Shown one piece after another: positions 1-12,294 of a stretch of 64,000 nucleotides of DNA (within the stretch, counting starts at the first letter, position 1; each line of letters opens with the position of its first letter). Below the pieces are notes generated by a model, which saw only the letters and a list, made by a program, of their open reading frames with translations, was not told the origin of the DNA and searched no databases. Location of the stretch: NCBI RefSeq assembly GCF_048569485.1, contig NC_134354.1, positions 454,332,807 through 454,396,806 on the forward strand. The letters are read 5' to 3'. The stretch is from Anomaloglossus baeobatrachus. Its lineage: Eukaryota; Chordata; Amphibia; Anura; Aromobatidae. The translations under genes and the position numbers were made by a program.

Positions 1-94
1 GGCGCATGCATCCAAAACACGTTTTGCGGGGTGGGGGAGGTGCGGTTCGGACGGGACCACTAAACGTAAGGCAAAACGCAGCGTGAAAGGGGCC
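1..94. repeat. MITE right end, cut by the window edge
   Basis: The right end reads gcgtgaaaggggcct, the inverted form of the aggcccctttcac ends seen on other MITEs here (for example 13459-14030). The left part lies outside the window. The family is not identified. Confidence 0.4.
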
Positions 95-164
95 TAAGAG
101 TAAAATAGCTCCCATCAACTACCATACCTTTTACTGCATCACAGGGTGTAAAGTGAAAAAAATG

Positions 165-438
165 CAGAAAAGTTTGGGGTAGGAATAGTTTTGCAAGGCA
201 CTGTGTATATGTGTGTATACATATATAATATATACAACGGGTGAAATAAGTATTTAACACATCACCAATTTTTTAAGTAAAAATATTTCTAAAGGTACTA
301 TTGACATTTCTCACCAGATGTTGGTAAAAACCCATCCAATCCACACATGCAAAGAAATAACACCATAGATGTCCATAAAGTTGTGAAATAATGAGAAATG
401 ACCCAGGAAAAAGTATCGAACAAGTTTACTGAGATTTA
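165..438. mobile_element. Tc1/mariner remnants (two ends)
   Basis: At 180-203 the motif ttttgcaaggcactg matches the right terminus of the Tc1 copies at 21960-23577 and 44645-46263. After an AT-rich spacer, 229-438 resembles the 5' part of another Tc1-type element common in frogs (inferred from memory of the family). It is cut off by the repeat that starts at 439. No transposase frame survives. Confidence 0.4.
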
Positions 439-1335
439 TTTAACACCTTCACTATCTTGGACGCAATCATATGTTGTGGCTGGGAGGGAGTGCCTGACTA
501 AGGAAGTATAGGTATGTCCTGGCGATCACAGGGCCACAGGAGCTGTGCCCAGCACGATCGGGGCCATGTACACTACCTCACCCAACAGCTGAGCCCCAGC
601 TCTCACAGCCGCTGTCCGTGGCTGTTTAACCCTCTAAATGCCGCAATAAATATGGATGGGAGCATTTAGGGTATTTGGGAGAGGGATCACACTCCCTCTC
701 CCCTCTGGTGCACCCGTGATGTCATTGCGAGGGCCCGATCGTTATCATGGTGACCAAAGGTCATCATGACTACCTCTCAATAACCAGACTATGGGACACC
801 TCAGGGGGATCATGCCTGCAACATGATCCCTGCAGCTTCTGATAATTCAGCTCTGACAGCTGCACTGTACTGTAATAATCGAGCATTGCGAATAAAGTGC
901 AGCTGCGATCAGAGCAATAAAAGGTAATGTCCCATATAGAAACTAAGTAAAAAACTTTTTTTAACAAAAAAAAAGTTAAAACATAAAAAAGCAGAAAATA
1001 AAGAATAAAAAAAGAAGGGAATTTTGTTACTTACCGTAAATTCCTTTTCTTCTAGCTCCTATTGGGAGACCCAGACGATTGGGTGTATAGCTACTGCCTC
1101 CGGAGGCCACACAAAGCATTACACTAAAAAGTGTAAGGCCCCTCCCCTTCTGGCTATACACCCCCAGTGGGATCACTGGCTCACCAGTTTTAGTGCAAAA
1201 GCAAGAAGGAGGAAAGCCAATAACTGGTTAAACAAATTCACTCCGAGTAACATCGGAGAACTGAAAAACCGTTCAACATGAACAACATGTGTACCCGAAA
1301 AAACCCAAAAATCCCGAAGGACAACAGGGCGGGTG

Positions 1336-1432
1336 CTGGGTCTCCCAATAGGAGCTAGAAGAAAAGGAATTTACGGTAAGTAACAAAATTCCCTTCTTCT
1401 TCGTCGCTCCATTGGGAGACCCAGACGATTGG
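1336..1432. repeat. DIRS A internal complementary region
   Basis: The first part is the reverse complement of the element's left terminus (from 1014). The second part is the reverse complement of its right terminus (to about 7055), so the two ends meet here back to back. In the DIRS model this region templates joining of the ends into a circle before recombinase-mediated integration. Confidence 0.85.
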
Positions 1433-1500
1433 GATGTCCAAAAGCTGTCCCTGGGTGGGCAAATTAATACCTCAAGTTAGAGCTGCAAAACAGCTCTCCC

Positions 1501-2787
1501 CTACGAGGAGGCAACCGCCGCCTGCAGGACTCTTCTACCTAGGCTGGCGTCTGCCGAAGCATAGGTATGCACCTGATAATGTTTGGTGAAAGTGTGCAGA
1601 CTCGACCAGGTAGCTGCCTGGCACACCTGTTGAGCCGTAGCCTGGTGTCGTAATGCCCAGGACGCACCCACGGCTCTGGTAGAATGGGCCTTCAGCCCTG
1701 ATGGAACCGGAAGCCCAGCAGAACGGTAGGCTTCAAGAATTGGTTCTTTGATCCATCGAGCCAGGGTGGCTTTGGAAGCCTGCGACCCTTTGCGCTTACC
1801 AGCTACAAGGACAAAGAGTGCATCGGAACGGCGCAGGGGCGCCGTGCGGGAAATGTAGATTCTGAGTGCTCTCAACAGATCTAACAAATGTAAATTCATC
1901 TCATACCGATGAACTGCATGAGGACAAAAAGAAGGCAAAGAGATATCCTGATTAAGATGAAAAGAGGATACCACCTTCGGGAGAAACTCCTGAATGGGGC
2001 GCAGCACTACCTTGTCCTGGTGGAAGACCAGGAAAGGAGCCTTGGATGACAGCGCTGCTAGCTCAGACACTCTCCGAAGAGATGTGATCGCTACCAGTAA
2101 AGCCACTTTCTGTGATAGTCTAGAAAGTGAAACCTCCCTCAGAGGCTCGAAGGGCGGCTTCTGGAGGGCAACTAGTACCCTGTTCAGATCCCATGGATCT
2201 AACGGCCGCTTGTACGGGGGTACAATATGACAAACCCCCTGCAGGAACGTGCGCACCTTAGGAAGCCGTGCTAGACGCTTTTGAAAAAAGACGGATAGCG
2301 CCGAGACTTGCCCTTTAAGGGAGCCGAGCGACAAACCTTTTTCTAACCCAGATTGCAGGAAAGAGAGAAAGGTAGGCAATGCCAAAGGCCAGGGAGACAC
2401 TCCCTGAGCAGAGCACCAGGATAAGAATATCTTCCACGTTCTGTGGTAGATCTTAGCGGACGTGGGCTTCCTAGCCTGTCTCATGGTGGCAACGACCCCT
2501 TGGGATAATCCTGAAGACCCTAGGATCCAGGACTCAATGGCCACACAGTCAGGTTCAGGGCCGCAGAATTCCGATGGAAAAACGGCCCTTGGGACAGTAA
2601 GTCTGGTCGGTCTGGTAGTGCCGACGGTTGGCCGACCGTGAGATGCCACAGATCCGGATACCACGCCCTCCTTGGCCAGTCTGGGGCGACGAGTATGACG
2701 CGGCTGCAGTCGGATCTGATCTTGCGTAGCACTCTGGGCAAGAGTGCGAGAGGTGGAAACACATAAGGGAGCCAGAACTGCGACCAA
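1501..2787 (-). pseudogene. DIRS A tyrosine recombinase region
   Basis: The minus-strand translation contains a DIRS-type tyrosine recombinase: SAKIYHRTWKIFLSWC at the start of the core-binding part, SLRRVSELAAL holding the first catalytic Arg, KAHSTRAVGASWALRHQ holding the His and second Arg, and SSLHTFTKHY ending at the nucleophile Tyr. It aligns almost end to end with the recombinase of element B (29660-30676). It belongs to a broken element and is treated as a fossil. Confidence 0.85.
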
Positions 2788-4183
2788 TCTTGCACTAAGG
2801 CGTCTGCCGCCAGAGTTCTGTGATCGCGAGACCGTGCTATGAAGGTTGGGACCTTGTTGTTGTGCCTGGACGCCATTAGGTCGACGTCCGGCCTTCCCCA
2901 GCGGCTACAGATTTCCTGAAACACGTCCGGGTGAAGGGACCATTCCCCTGCGTCCATGCCCTGGCGGCTGAGGAAGTCTGCTTCCCAGTTTTCTACGCCG
3001 GGGATGTGAACTGCGGATACGGTGGAGGCCGTGGCTTCCACCCACGTAAGAATCCGCCGGACTTCCTGGAAGGCTTGCCGACTGCGTGTCCCTCCTTGGT
3101 GATTGATGTATGTCACCGCTGTGGAGTTGTCCGACTGAATTCGGATCTGCTTTCCTTCCAGCCACTGCTGGAAGGCTAGTAGGGCAAGATACACTGCTCT
3201 GATTTCCAGAACATGGATCGGAAGGGTGGACTCCTGCTGAGTCCACGTACCCTGAGCCCTGTGGTGGAGAAAAAACTGCTCCCCACCCTGACAGACTCGC
3301 GTCTGTCGTGACTACCGCCCAAGACGGTGGTAGGAAGGATCTTCCCTGTGATAATGAGGTGGGAAGAAGCCACCATTGCAGAGAGTCCTTCCGAAAAGGA
3401 TACTTTCCTGTTCAGGGATGTTGACTTCCCGTCCCATTGGCGGAGAATGTCCCAATAAGAGGACGCAGATGAAACTGCGCAAACGGAACCGCCTCCATTG
3501 CCGCCACCATCTTCCCGAGGAAGTGCATGAGGCGTCTTAAGGAGTGCGACTGACCTTGACGGAGAGTCTGCACCCCAGTCTGTAGTGACCGCTGCTTGTT
3601 CAGCGGAAGCTTCACTAGCGCTGACAGGGTATGAAAACTCCATGCCAAGATACGTTAGTGATTGGGTCGGTGACAGGTTTGACCTTGAAAAGTCGATGGT
3701 CCACCCGAACGTCTGGAGAGTCTCCAGCGCAACATTCAGGCTGAGTTGGCATGCCTCTTGAGAGGGTGCCTTGACAAGTAGATCGTCCAAGTAAGGGATC
3801 ACAGAGTGTCCCTGTGAGTGCAAGACTGCTACCACTGCCGCCATGACCTTGGTGAACACCCGTGGGGTTGTCGCCAGACCGAATGGCAGAGCTACGAACT
3901 GAAGATGGTCGTCTCCCATCACGAAACGTAGAAAACATTGGTGCTCTGTAGCAATCGGCACGTGGAGATAAGCATCTTTGATGTCTATTGATGCTAGGAA
4001 ATATCCTTGAGACATTGAGGCAATGACGGAGCGGAGGGTTTCATCCGGAACCGCCTGGCCTCCACGTGCTTGTTGAGCAGTTTTAGGTCCAGAACGGAAC
4101 GGAAAGAGCCATCCTTTTTTGGCACCACAACCAGATTGGAGGAAAACCGTGTCTTGTTCCTGAAGAGGAACAGGGAGTACCAC
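2520..4183 (-). pseudogene. DIRS A reverse transcriptase and RNase H region
   Basis: The minus-strand translation shows RT motifs FLASIDIKDAYLHVPI, LPFGLATTPRVFTKVM and the catalytic IPYLDDLLVK. These are followed by RNase H-like sequence, IRIQSDNSTAVTYINHQGG and VHIPGVENWEADFLSRQ. Order and spacing match element B. Treated as a fossil part of a broken element. Confidence 0.85.
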
Positions 4184-4391
4184 TCCTTATGCCTGCAGAA
4201 GAGCATCGGCTCGGTGGTGAGGTGGGGACGTTCTGAAGAATCGAGTCGGAGGACGAGAACAGAACTCTGTCCTGTTTACGTGGGCACAATGTCCCTCACC
4301 CACCGGTCTGTGACCTGTGGCAGCTAAATGTCGCCAAAGGCGAGCGAGTCTGCCATCAACCGCGGATGCGGAGAGATGAGAGAGCTGAGAG

Positions 4392-5211
4392 TCATGAGGA
4401 GACCGCCTTGGTAGCGGTTCCTCCGGCTGCCTTCCTTGGGCGTGAATGAGCCCCCGGAAACTGAGCCCCTCTGAGGCTTTTCAGCTCTTCTGGGCGAGGA
4501 CAATTGGGACCTGCCCGAGCTTGGGAAGGACCGAAACCTCGACTGTCCTTCCAGGACAGCATTAATAGGGTAAGTCGCAATGCAGACATTGCGAGGTTAC
4601 GGACGCCCCTGCGGCACAAATGTACATATGCTCAAGACCAGCTGTGCAAGAACAGCTGAAAAACTTAGGGTGCCCATACGGCTGTAAATGCCGGAGCAAC
4701 CGACACGCCGATAGCCTCATAGACAGATTTCAACCAGAGTCCATCTGTCTGGCATCTTTAAGTGAAGTCCCATCTCCACTGCAACTATAGCTCTAGCCGC
4801 AAGCCTGGAGATTGGAGAATCCACCTTTGGACCCTGGGTCCCGCGCTTGACCACGTCAGGGGGAAAAGGATAACGTGTATCGTTAATACGTTTGGAGAAA
4901 ACGCTTATCTGGTAAGCGTGGTGTTCCTGGACTGCTTCTCTGAAGTCAGCGTGGCCAGAAAAATATACGTTTGAGCTACTGAAATGGGACTTCTCCTGCT
5001 GTGGAGCTGACTCCTCCGCTGGGGGAGCTGAGGGAGAAAGATCCAACATTCCATTGATGGACGCTATAGGATCATTCCTTATGGCGTCACCATCCGGTGT
5101 ATCCGGATTGAGAGCGTTGTCAGGATCAAAGTCCTGATGAGCTACGTCTGCCTCATCATACAGAGAGCCTCCTGGGACCCCCCCCCCCCGGAGCACCGAT
5201 TTTATTCCCAA
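4392..5211 (-). pseudogene. DIRS A ORF1 (gag-like) region
   Basis: The sequence RYPFPPDVVKRGTQGPKVDS and the tail KAAGGTATKAVSS match ORF1 of element B (RFPFPPEVVKEWAQSPKVDP and the KTGGAAATKAASS tail). It lies upstream of the RT region on the minus strand, as expected for DIRS. It is degenerate and shorter than its relative. Confidence 0.75.
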
Positions 5212-5409
5212 TGAGGGTGGCCAGGGAGCAATGATCCAGATTGCCCATGGCCTGTCCGGACTGCAAGTCTCTATCCCATTGCAACTCCATCCCTGTCCTT
5301 GGACAGGGTTGACAGGTGGTTCCTTTGGCCACGTCTAGTAGAGACCCCGGCTGACCAAGTGCTCCAGGGGAGCATTGCACACAATGGGGTTCAGTGCCGT
5401 GGAACAGTA

Positions 5410-5975
5410 TCACATGCAGTAAAAACAGCATCGAAAGCCTGTGTTGCTTATATGCTGCTGCCGACTAGCCATCTAGGACATAGAGCCAATAATGGCGACC
5501 GTACAATGCAATGTATAGCATACAAGCATAAAGTACAATGAACACTGCAGCACATGCAATACAAGCAGCATAGAAAGCCTGTGCCTTGGCACCCCTGCTT
5601 TTCTGCCGCTGTAGACTAGCCATCTAGGAGAATATAGCCCAGAATATGGACCATACAGTGCAATGTATAGCATACAAGCATAAGTACAAATGAACACTGC
5701 AACCCCTGCAATACAAGCAGCATAGAAAAAACCTGTGCCTCAGCACCCTTGCTTTTCTGCTGCTGTAGTCTAGTCATTCTAGGCGAAAATAGCCCAGACT
5801 AGCGACCGTACAGTGCAGTGTATAGCCTACAAGCATAAATACACATGAACACTTCAGTACATGCAATACAAGCAGCATAGAAAGCCTGTGCCTTAGCACC
5901 CCTGCTTTCCTGCTGCTGATGTGTCGCCATCTAAGAGGGCATATAGCCAAAGATAGCGACCTATGCAGTGTAAGC
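5410..5975. repeat. Tandem repeat of about 150 bp, 3-4 copies, inside DIRS A
   Basis: The phrase agcagcatagaaagcctgtg, or a close variant, recurs near 5413, 5564, 5715 and 5868, with accompanying blocks caatgtatagcatacaagca and tagccatctagg. Period is about 150-155 bp. It lies upstream of ORF1 in the element's 5' region on the minus strand and has no counterpart in element B. Confidence 0.8.
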
Positions 5976-7414
5976 ATAAAAATACAAATGGACAACTGCG
6001 GTATTTAGTGGGGTCAGCACTTCAGGTGCCGCTTACCGCCCGCCTATAAGCGGGTGTGTGGTCGCCCTAGTCCTGTGCCTGGTTGCCCAGAGTCCGATCT
6101 CTCAGCTCGGACTGCAGGAATGGCTGCCGGCGTCTTCTCCAGCTCGTGTGAGTAGGGGCGGGCCGTGGGCGTGCCCCCAAGTCAGAGCGGGAAACCGGCG
6201 TCCCACAGTGTCCAGTGAGAGGGCTGGAGCATGTAAATAAGGCTCCAGCCCTCGGCGCTGCTGATTGTACAGCGTCTCTCCCCTACCCTGATTGACAGGG
6301 TGGGGGCGGGAACGAAGCGGAGCTAGGCCGCAAAAGCCGGGGACTGGATTTATAAGCGCCGCCGCCGTAAAAGCGCGGTCGGCGCTAAGTCCCCGGCGCA
6401 CTACAAGTCCCAGCCGCGCCGCCGCTCCCGAGCGTCCGGCGCGGTAGTTCCCCATACATAAAGTCACTCAGCTAGGCTGCAGTGACTGTAACCCTTTACT
6501 GTCCCCGGCGCACTAGCACACCCAGCAAGTCTGGAGTGTGCTGTGCCTGTGTGTACGGGGACACAGAGTACCTGAATGGTGCAGGGCCTTGTCCCTGAAC
6601 GGCACTCCCGCTCCACATCCAGCAGGTTCAATGGGTCTGTGGATGGAGCCCGGCCTCAGGGCTTTGGGGCCGGTAAGATCCCACTTCCTGAGAGCACCTC
6701 AGGGGGATGTGGAAGGAAAACAGCATGTGGGCTCCAGCCTCCGTACCAGCAATAGGTACCTCAACCTTACAAACCACCAGCGGGGTGAGAAGGGAGCATG
6801 CTGGGGGCCCTATATGGGCCCACTTTTCTTCCATCCGACATAGTCAGCAGCTACTGCTGACTAAACAGTGGAGCTATGCGTGGATGTCTGACCTCCTTCG
6901 CACAAAGCAGAAAACTGGTGAGCCAGTGATCCCACTGGGGGTGTATAGCCAGAAGGGGAGGGGCCTTACACTTTTTAGTGTAATGCTTTGTGTGGCCTCC
7001 GGAGGCAGTAGCTATACACCCAATCGTCTGGGTCTCCCAATGGAGCGACGAAGAAAATTATTCGTTATATTTATGTAAAAAATAACTACATGTAAGAACA
7101 TATATTTGGTATCGCCGCATCCATAATAGCCCAATCTATAAAACTGTCTCACTAGTTAACCCCTTCAATGAACACTGTAAACAAAAAAAAGTAGCAAAAA
7201 CTAGGACTTTTCATCATAAAGCTGACAAAAAAGTGGAATAAATCGCAATCAAAATGTCATATATAAATAAAAATGGTACCGTTGAAAACGGCATCTTGTC
7301 CTGCGAAAAAATAAAAAAGCTATAGTTCTCAGAATACAGCAATGCACAAACTATTATTTTTTCTATAAGATAGTTTTTACGGTGTAGAAGTGGTAAAAGA
7401 TAAAAAAAAAACTA

Positions 7415-7887
7415 CAGTGGAACCTTGGTTAACGAGAACAATCTGTTCTGGGCGTGTGCTTGTAAACCAAGTTACTCGTTCAGCAAAGCAAGATTTCCCA
7501 TAGGAAATCATTGCAATGGAGACAATTCATTCCACAACTTGTTCAATGTCCCATTGCACACATGCACAAACACACAAACACGCATGCACACACACATATT
7601 ATGCTCGCCTTACCTTCCGTACCCGATACACATCCTGTACCGGCGAACTACAAGAACTGGGAGGTCGGCGAGGGAACGGAAGGTAAGGTGACCATAATAT
7701 GTGTGTGTTTGTGGGACTGCAAGAGCGGGTTAGAGCGCGGTGGAAGTACAGAACCGAAATTGTGTGCGGTGACTATTTGCTCATACGGCAAAGGTTGCTC
7801 GTAAACCGAGGTACAAATTTACAGCAAGCTTTTCTTGTAAAGCGAAATACTCGCTAACTGGGTTACTCGTTAACCGAGGTTCCACTG
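7415..7887. mobile_element. MITE with cagtggaaccttggttaacg ends, TA duplication
   Basis: Terminal inverted repeats cagtggaaccttggttaacg and cgttaaccgaggttccactg are flanked by TA on both sides, the Tc1/mariner-type target duplication. A second copy of the family lies at 9856-10502. There is no transposase, so it is non-autonomous. Confidence 0.8.
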
Positions 7888-9263
7888 TACATATAAACTA
7901 TATAAACACTGTAATTGTACTGACCTGAACAATAATGCGTTCTTATCACTTTTACGACATGGTGAATGGCATAAAAAAAAAACACTTCAAGTTTGTAATA
8001 TTGGGTCACTTGGGGGGGGTTTCTGCCACCTCTGGGATCTGCCAATGTTACATGGCACCATCAAACTATTTCAACTAAATCTGAACTCAAATATGGCACT
8101 CCTTTCCTTCTTCACTTTGTACTGTGCCTCAAAAGTAGTTTTTGACCATGTATATGGTACTGGTGTATTCAGAAAAAAATGCACAACAAATTGCAAGGTA
8201 CATTTTCTCATATTACCCTTTGGAAAAAGAAAAATTAGGGGTTACAGCAACATTTTTGTGGTAAAAATGTATTTTTTTACTTTCATGGCTCAAAATTATA
8301 AAATTCAAGGATCTGGTGGCTCAAAGTGCTCACCAAACATCTAGATAAGTTCCTTAAGGGGTCTAGTTTCCAAAATGGGGTCAATTTTATTGTAGCTCCA
8401 CTGTTTAGGGACCTCAGGGGTTCTCTAAACGCGACATGGCGTCCACTAATGATTCCAGCAAATTTTGTGTTCAAAAAGTCAAATGGCGCTCCTTCCCTTC
8501 GAGCCCTACCATGCGCCCAAACAGTAGATTTCCACCATATATGGAGTATCCGTGTACTCAGGAGAAATTGCGCAACAAATTGCATGGTACATTTTCTCCT
8601 GTTAGCCCCAAATTTTGCATTTTCACAAGGGTAAGTATACAATTTTGCGGGAAAAAGTTACATTTTCATTTTTTCCTTCCACTTTGCTTTAGTTTCTTGT
8701 GGCGCACCTAAAGTGTTAATAATCTTCTTGGATGTGGTTTTGAGCAGGAGAGATGGGTGCAGTTTTCAGAATGGTGTAACTTTTGGGTATTTTCTGTCAC
8801 CGGGGCCCCTCAAAGTGACTTCAAATGTAATATGGTCCCTAAAAAATAGTTTTGTAAATTTTTGTTTGAAAAATGTGAAATTGCAGCTAAATTTTGAACC
8901 CTTCTAACTTCCTAACAAAAAAACTTCTAGATATGTGGGAAATGTTATTTATTAACTATTTTGTGTGACATACTGGTTTAAGGGTAAAAAAAATCAAAGT
9001 TTTAATATTGTAAAATTTTCAACATTTTCGCCAAATCTACGATATTTTCCCACATAAGTGCAAAAAATATTGTCCTACATTTACCACTAACAAAGTACAA
9101 TATGTCACGAAAAAACAGTCTCAGAATCTTTGGAATTTGTTGAAGCGTTGCAGAGTTATTACCACATAAAAAGACACTAGTCAGAATTGAAAAATTGGCC
9201 TTGTAAGGAAAACAGGCTGGGGGGTGAAGGGGTTAAAGTTTTCTTTGAATATTTACTCTTGAG

Positions 9264-9855
9264 CAGTGATGGCGAATCTATGGCACGCATGCCAGAGAGT
9301 GCACACAGAGCCCTCTCTGTTGGCACGTGTGCTGTCGCCTCAGCCACAATCGTACTGCCACTTTGAACGGCTGGCGAGATCGCGCTAGAGTTCAGAGTTG
9401 TTTCATTACTCATCGTTCCGACACTCGCTCTCCTAGGCTGCAGACTCTGCAATTTTTCGGCTGCAGATTAAGGATTTGAATATTCACTGCTCCCCATGAC
9501 CATAATCCCGCTCATCTCTTTTCACTGAAGACCATGCTGAGAGGTGGGCAGAATTATGGGTGTGGGGAGCAGTAAATATTCATGTTCTTTAATAGCAGCA
9601 CACATGACCACCCAGCAGCCGGCTTCATGCCACGGCTGGACGGTCGTGTGCCACTATTAAAGAGAACGATTATTCACTTTTACTCACGCCCATAATCCCG
9701 GGCGTGTTGAGTAGCGAATATGCCGACAACTGACAGCGGTGTAAGTGGGCGTGCATGACAGTGACATCATTTGCTGCGCCACTTATACAATGAGGTCAAT
9801 TGTCTGCGTCACAGTATCGGAGGAGGACACTGGGAGAGCAGAAGGAAGGTAAGTA
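9264..9855 (+). mobile_element. hAT-like element, left part
   Basis: Begins cagtgatggcgaatctatgg, the type of terminus used by several vertebrate hAT families (recognised from memory). It is followed by non-coding sequence with inner inverted blocks (tgaatattcactgctcccc against ggggagcagtaaatattca). The arrays to about 13345 may be its internal tandem region. No clear right terminus was found. Confidence 0.4.
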
Positions 9856-10502
9856 CAGTGGAACCTTGGATTACGAGCATAATTGGTGCTTGTAAACCAA
9901 ATTACTCATATAGCAAAGCAGATTTTCCCATAGGAAATAATTGAAACTCAGACAATTTGTTACACACACACACTAGCAATGTCCCATCCTGGTCCGATAT
10001 TGTGCCATCCTTCACATACACACAAAAAACTAAAACATTATTCTCACCTGTCCACCATTCCCTCGGCAATGTCCCCCCTGCTCTGCAGTCTGCAGGCTTG
10101 TGGACCCGGTAACAATCGCGGCCGTGCAGGACTTGCCGCTGTCAGCACTTCAGCAGCTGACGTCATACGCTGCTTTCCTCCCATTGGCCAGCACGCTGCC
10201 TTTGGAAATACAGTAGCTGTGCTGTGCACAGCGCCGGCAAAACGTTAAGCTTAAATAAAGCAAAGACGGCAGCAGCCCCTGCACCGGCTGCAATCCTTTC
10301 CGGTTCCACGTGCCTGCAGGCCAGGAGAAGCAACCAGAGCGAGTCAGAGCGCGGTGAAAGTACAAAACCAGAAGTGTGTATGGTGAGTGTTTGCTCGTCT
10401 TGCAAAGCATTGCTCGTAAACCAAGTTACAAATTTGTGAAAAGCTTTGCTCGTCTTGCAACATGCTCGTAAACTGGGTTACTTGTAATCCGAGGTTTCAC
10501 TG
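9856..10502. mobile_element. Second copy of the TA-flanked MITE family of 7415-7887
   Basis: Ends cagtggaaccttggattacg and cgaggtttcactg are flanked by TA on both sides. Internal motifs such as ttcccataggaaat and gctcgtaaaccaagttac are shared with 7415-7887. It is non-autonomous and lies inside the hAT-like sequence. Confidence 0.8.
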
Positions 10503-10557
10503 TATAATCCTTTGTTTTGTTTTTCTTTTTACTGTGTGTGGCATTATGGGGGATCAT

Positions 10558-10770
10558 ATGTACAAGGATACAGCCAGGATAGGGACATATACCAGGATGG
10601 AGCTATGATGGGGACATGCATACTGGGATGGGGCAATGATGGGGACGTCTATACTGGGATGGGGCAATGATGGGGACATCTATACCAGGTTGGGGCTATG
10701 ATGGGGACATCTATACTAGGATGATGATATGATTGGGACATCTAAAGCAGGATGGGGCTATGATTTGGAC
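10558..10770 (+). repeat. 31-bp tandem array, first block
   Basis: Imperfect 31-bp units built on ggggctatgatggggacatc followed by tataccaggtt. The same unit resumes at 12295 after an unrelated stretch, so the two blocks look like one array split by an insertion. Confidence 0.8.
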
Positions 10771-12294
10771 ATTAGTGGCGTACTCCCAATGGTGGCAGAC
10801 CACGCAACCGCTATGGGTCCCGTGAGTCAGGAGGGCCTGGTGCAAGTGCCGCCACTGGGCCCCACCCTGTCCACTGGCCCCCCCACCCAATATCACACTT
10901 TCATTTGTATTGGCATCACAGATGCCAATACAGTTGAAAGCGATGATTAAATAGGGAGTGGAGCGCCCCCTCTCATCATTCTTTTGCTGTATCTGTGGTC
11001 TGGCATCTAAGCACAGCAGAGCGCGATTATGTCATTAGTATATGTTGCTGTGCTGAGATGTGCAGAACGCAGAACACTCTCACAGAGACCAAAGCAGCGT
11101 GGGAACTGAAGAGAAGTGAGTATTTATATATTTAATCAGTGAGGTGGCCAGAGGACTATGCGGTGCATTAAATGATATGAGAGCTCCATTATAAAATATG
11201 GAGGAATATGGGGGCTGCATAATACTATAGGTGACTATGGGGGGTGCATTATACTATATGGAGGAATATAGGGGCTGCATTATGCAATATGAAGGAATAT
11301 GGGGTGCATTATATTATATGGAGGACTATGGGGGCTGCACAATACTATATGTAGGAATATGGGGTGCATTATCTCATACTATATGGAGGAATATGGGGCT
11401 GCATTATACTATATGGAGAACTCTGGGGGCTGCACAATACTATATGGAGGAATATGGGGGCTGCATTATACTATATGGAGGAAAATGGAACTGAATTATA
11501 TTATATGGCGGAAGAAGGGGGCTGCATTATACTATATGAAAGACTATGGGTACTGCATAATACTATATGGAGGAATATGGGGCTGCATTATACTATATGG
11601 AGGAATATGGGGCTGCATTATACTATATGGCGGAATATGGGGCTGCATTATATTAAATGGAGCGATATGGAGAGTAATAATATGGAGTGCATTATACTAT
11701 ATGGAGGAATATGGCTGCATTATACTATATGGGGGTGCATTATAATACATGGAGATATAATACATGGAGAAATATGGTGGTGCATTAAACTATTTGAAGG
11801 ATTATGGGGTGCATTATACTATGGAGGAATATGGGGGGGCTGCATTTTATTATACGGCGGACTATGGGGAATGCATTATACTATATGGATAACTGTGGTG
11901 TGCCTTATAATATATGAAGGACTATGCGGTGAAATACATTAAATGGAGGACTATATGGGAGTCACAGCTGGAGATCTTACTGTGTTGGGGTCACCAATCA
12001 TTGAAGGGGAGTACAGTAGGGTCATCATACTGTGCGTGTGGAGGGTACTGTGGAGGAATTTACTGTGGGGGATCATACAGTGTTTCTGGGGCATTATTGT
12101 TGACATCATACTTTATGGCTGCAATGAAAGGGGAATCTAAGGGCATAAATAGGAGGAAAATTACTTTGTAATAAGGGCTGCTCTTCTGATACCCAGCCGA
12201 ATATTTTAGTTTTCTTTTCTTTGATGGGGGGTGGGTGCAATTAGAAATTCTGTTATGGGCCCCATGATTTTTATATATGCCCCCGGGGGAAATC
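10771..12294 (+). mobile_element. Insertion splitting the 31-bp array; holds its own 30/31-bp array
   Basis: The flanks on both sides are units of the same 31-bp minisatellite. The inserted block starts near tggcgtactcccaatgg and ends near tgcccccggggg. Inside, at about 11158-11950, lies a second unrelated array with unit tggaggaatatggggctgca followed by ttatactata (30-31 bp, roughly 24 imperfect copies). Open frames rich in YYMEEYGG-like repeats are by-products of this array. The class is unknown. Confidence 0.5.

Larger units (their letters stand above)
1014..7055 (-). mobile_element. DIRS-type retrotransposon A, degenerate fossil
   Basis: DIRS elements carry reverse transcriptase, RNase H and a tyrosine recombinase between inverted terminal repeats, plus an internal complementary region matching the joined ends. 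All these parts are here. The inverted termini lie at 1014-1190 and about 6914-7055, sharing the tract gtgtatagctactgcctccg. The internal complementary region is at 1336-1432. Recombinase, RT/RNase H and ORF1-like regions follow in minus-strand order. As expected for DIRS there is no target duplication. The copy is broken, with roughly half a dozen or more breaks, and is older than element B at 25318. It inserted into the repeat at 439-9237. Confidence 0.9.
439..9237. repeat. Unclassified anuran dispersed repeat, split by later insertions
   Basis: The outer ends are imperfect inverted repeats: tttaacaccttcac at the left and gtgaaggggttaaa at the right. Native sequence (439-1013, 7056-7414 and 7888-9237, about 2.3 kb) has the AT-rich, non-coding composition of a common frog repeat. 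Internally, 8090-8330 and 8490-8700 are diverged copies of one another (caacaaattgca followed by ggtacattttctc). A DIRS element and a TA-flanked MITE inserted later. No transposase was seen. A TIR element is my inference. Confidence 0.45.

Noticed and set aside
11231-11942. Frames with YYMEEYGGCIILYGG repeats
   Set aside because: They are by-products of the 30/31-bp array at 11158-11950.
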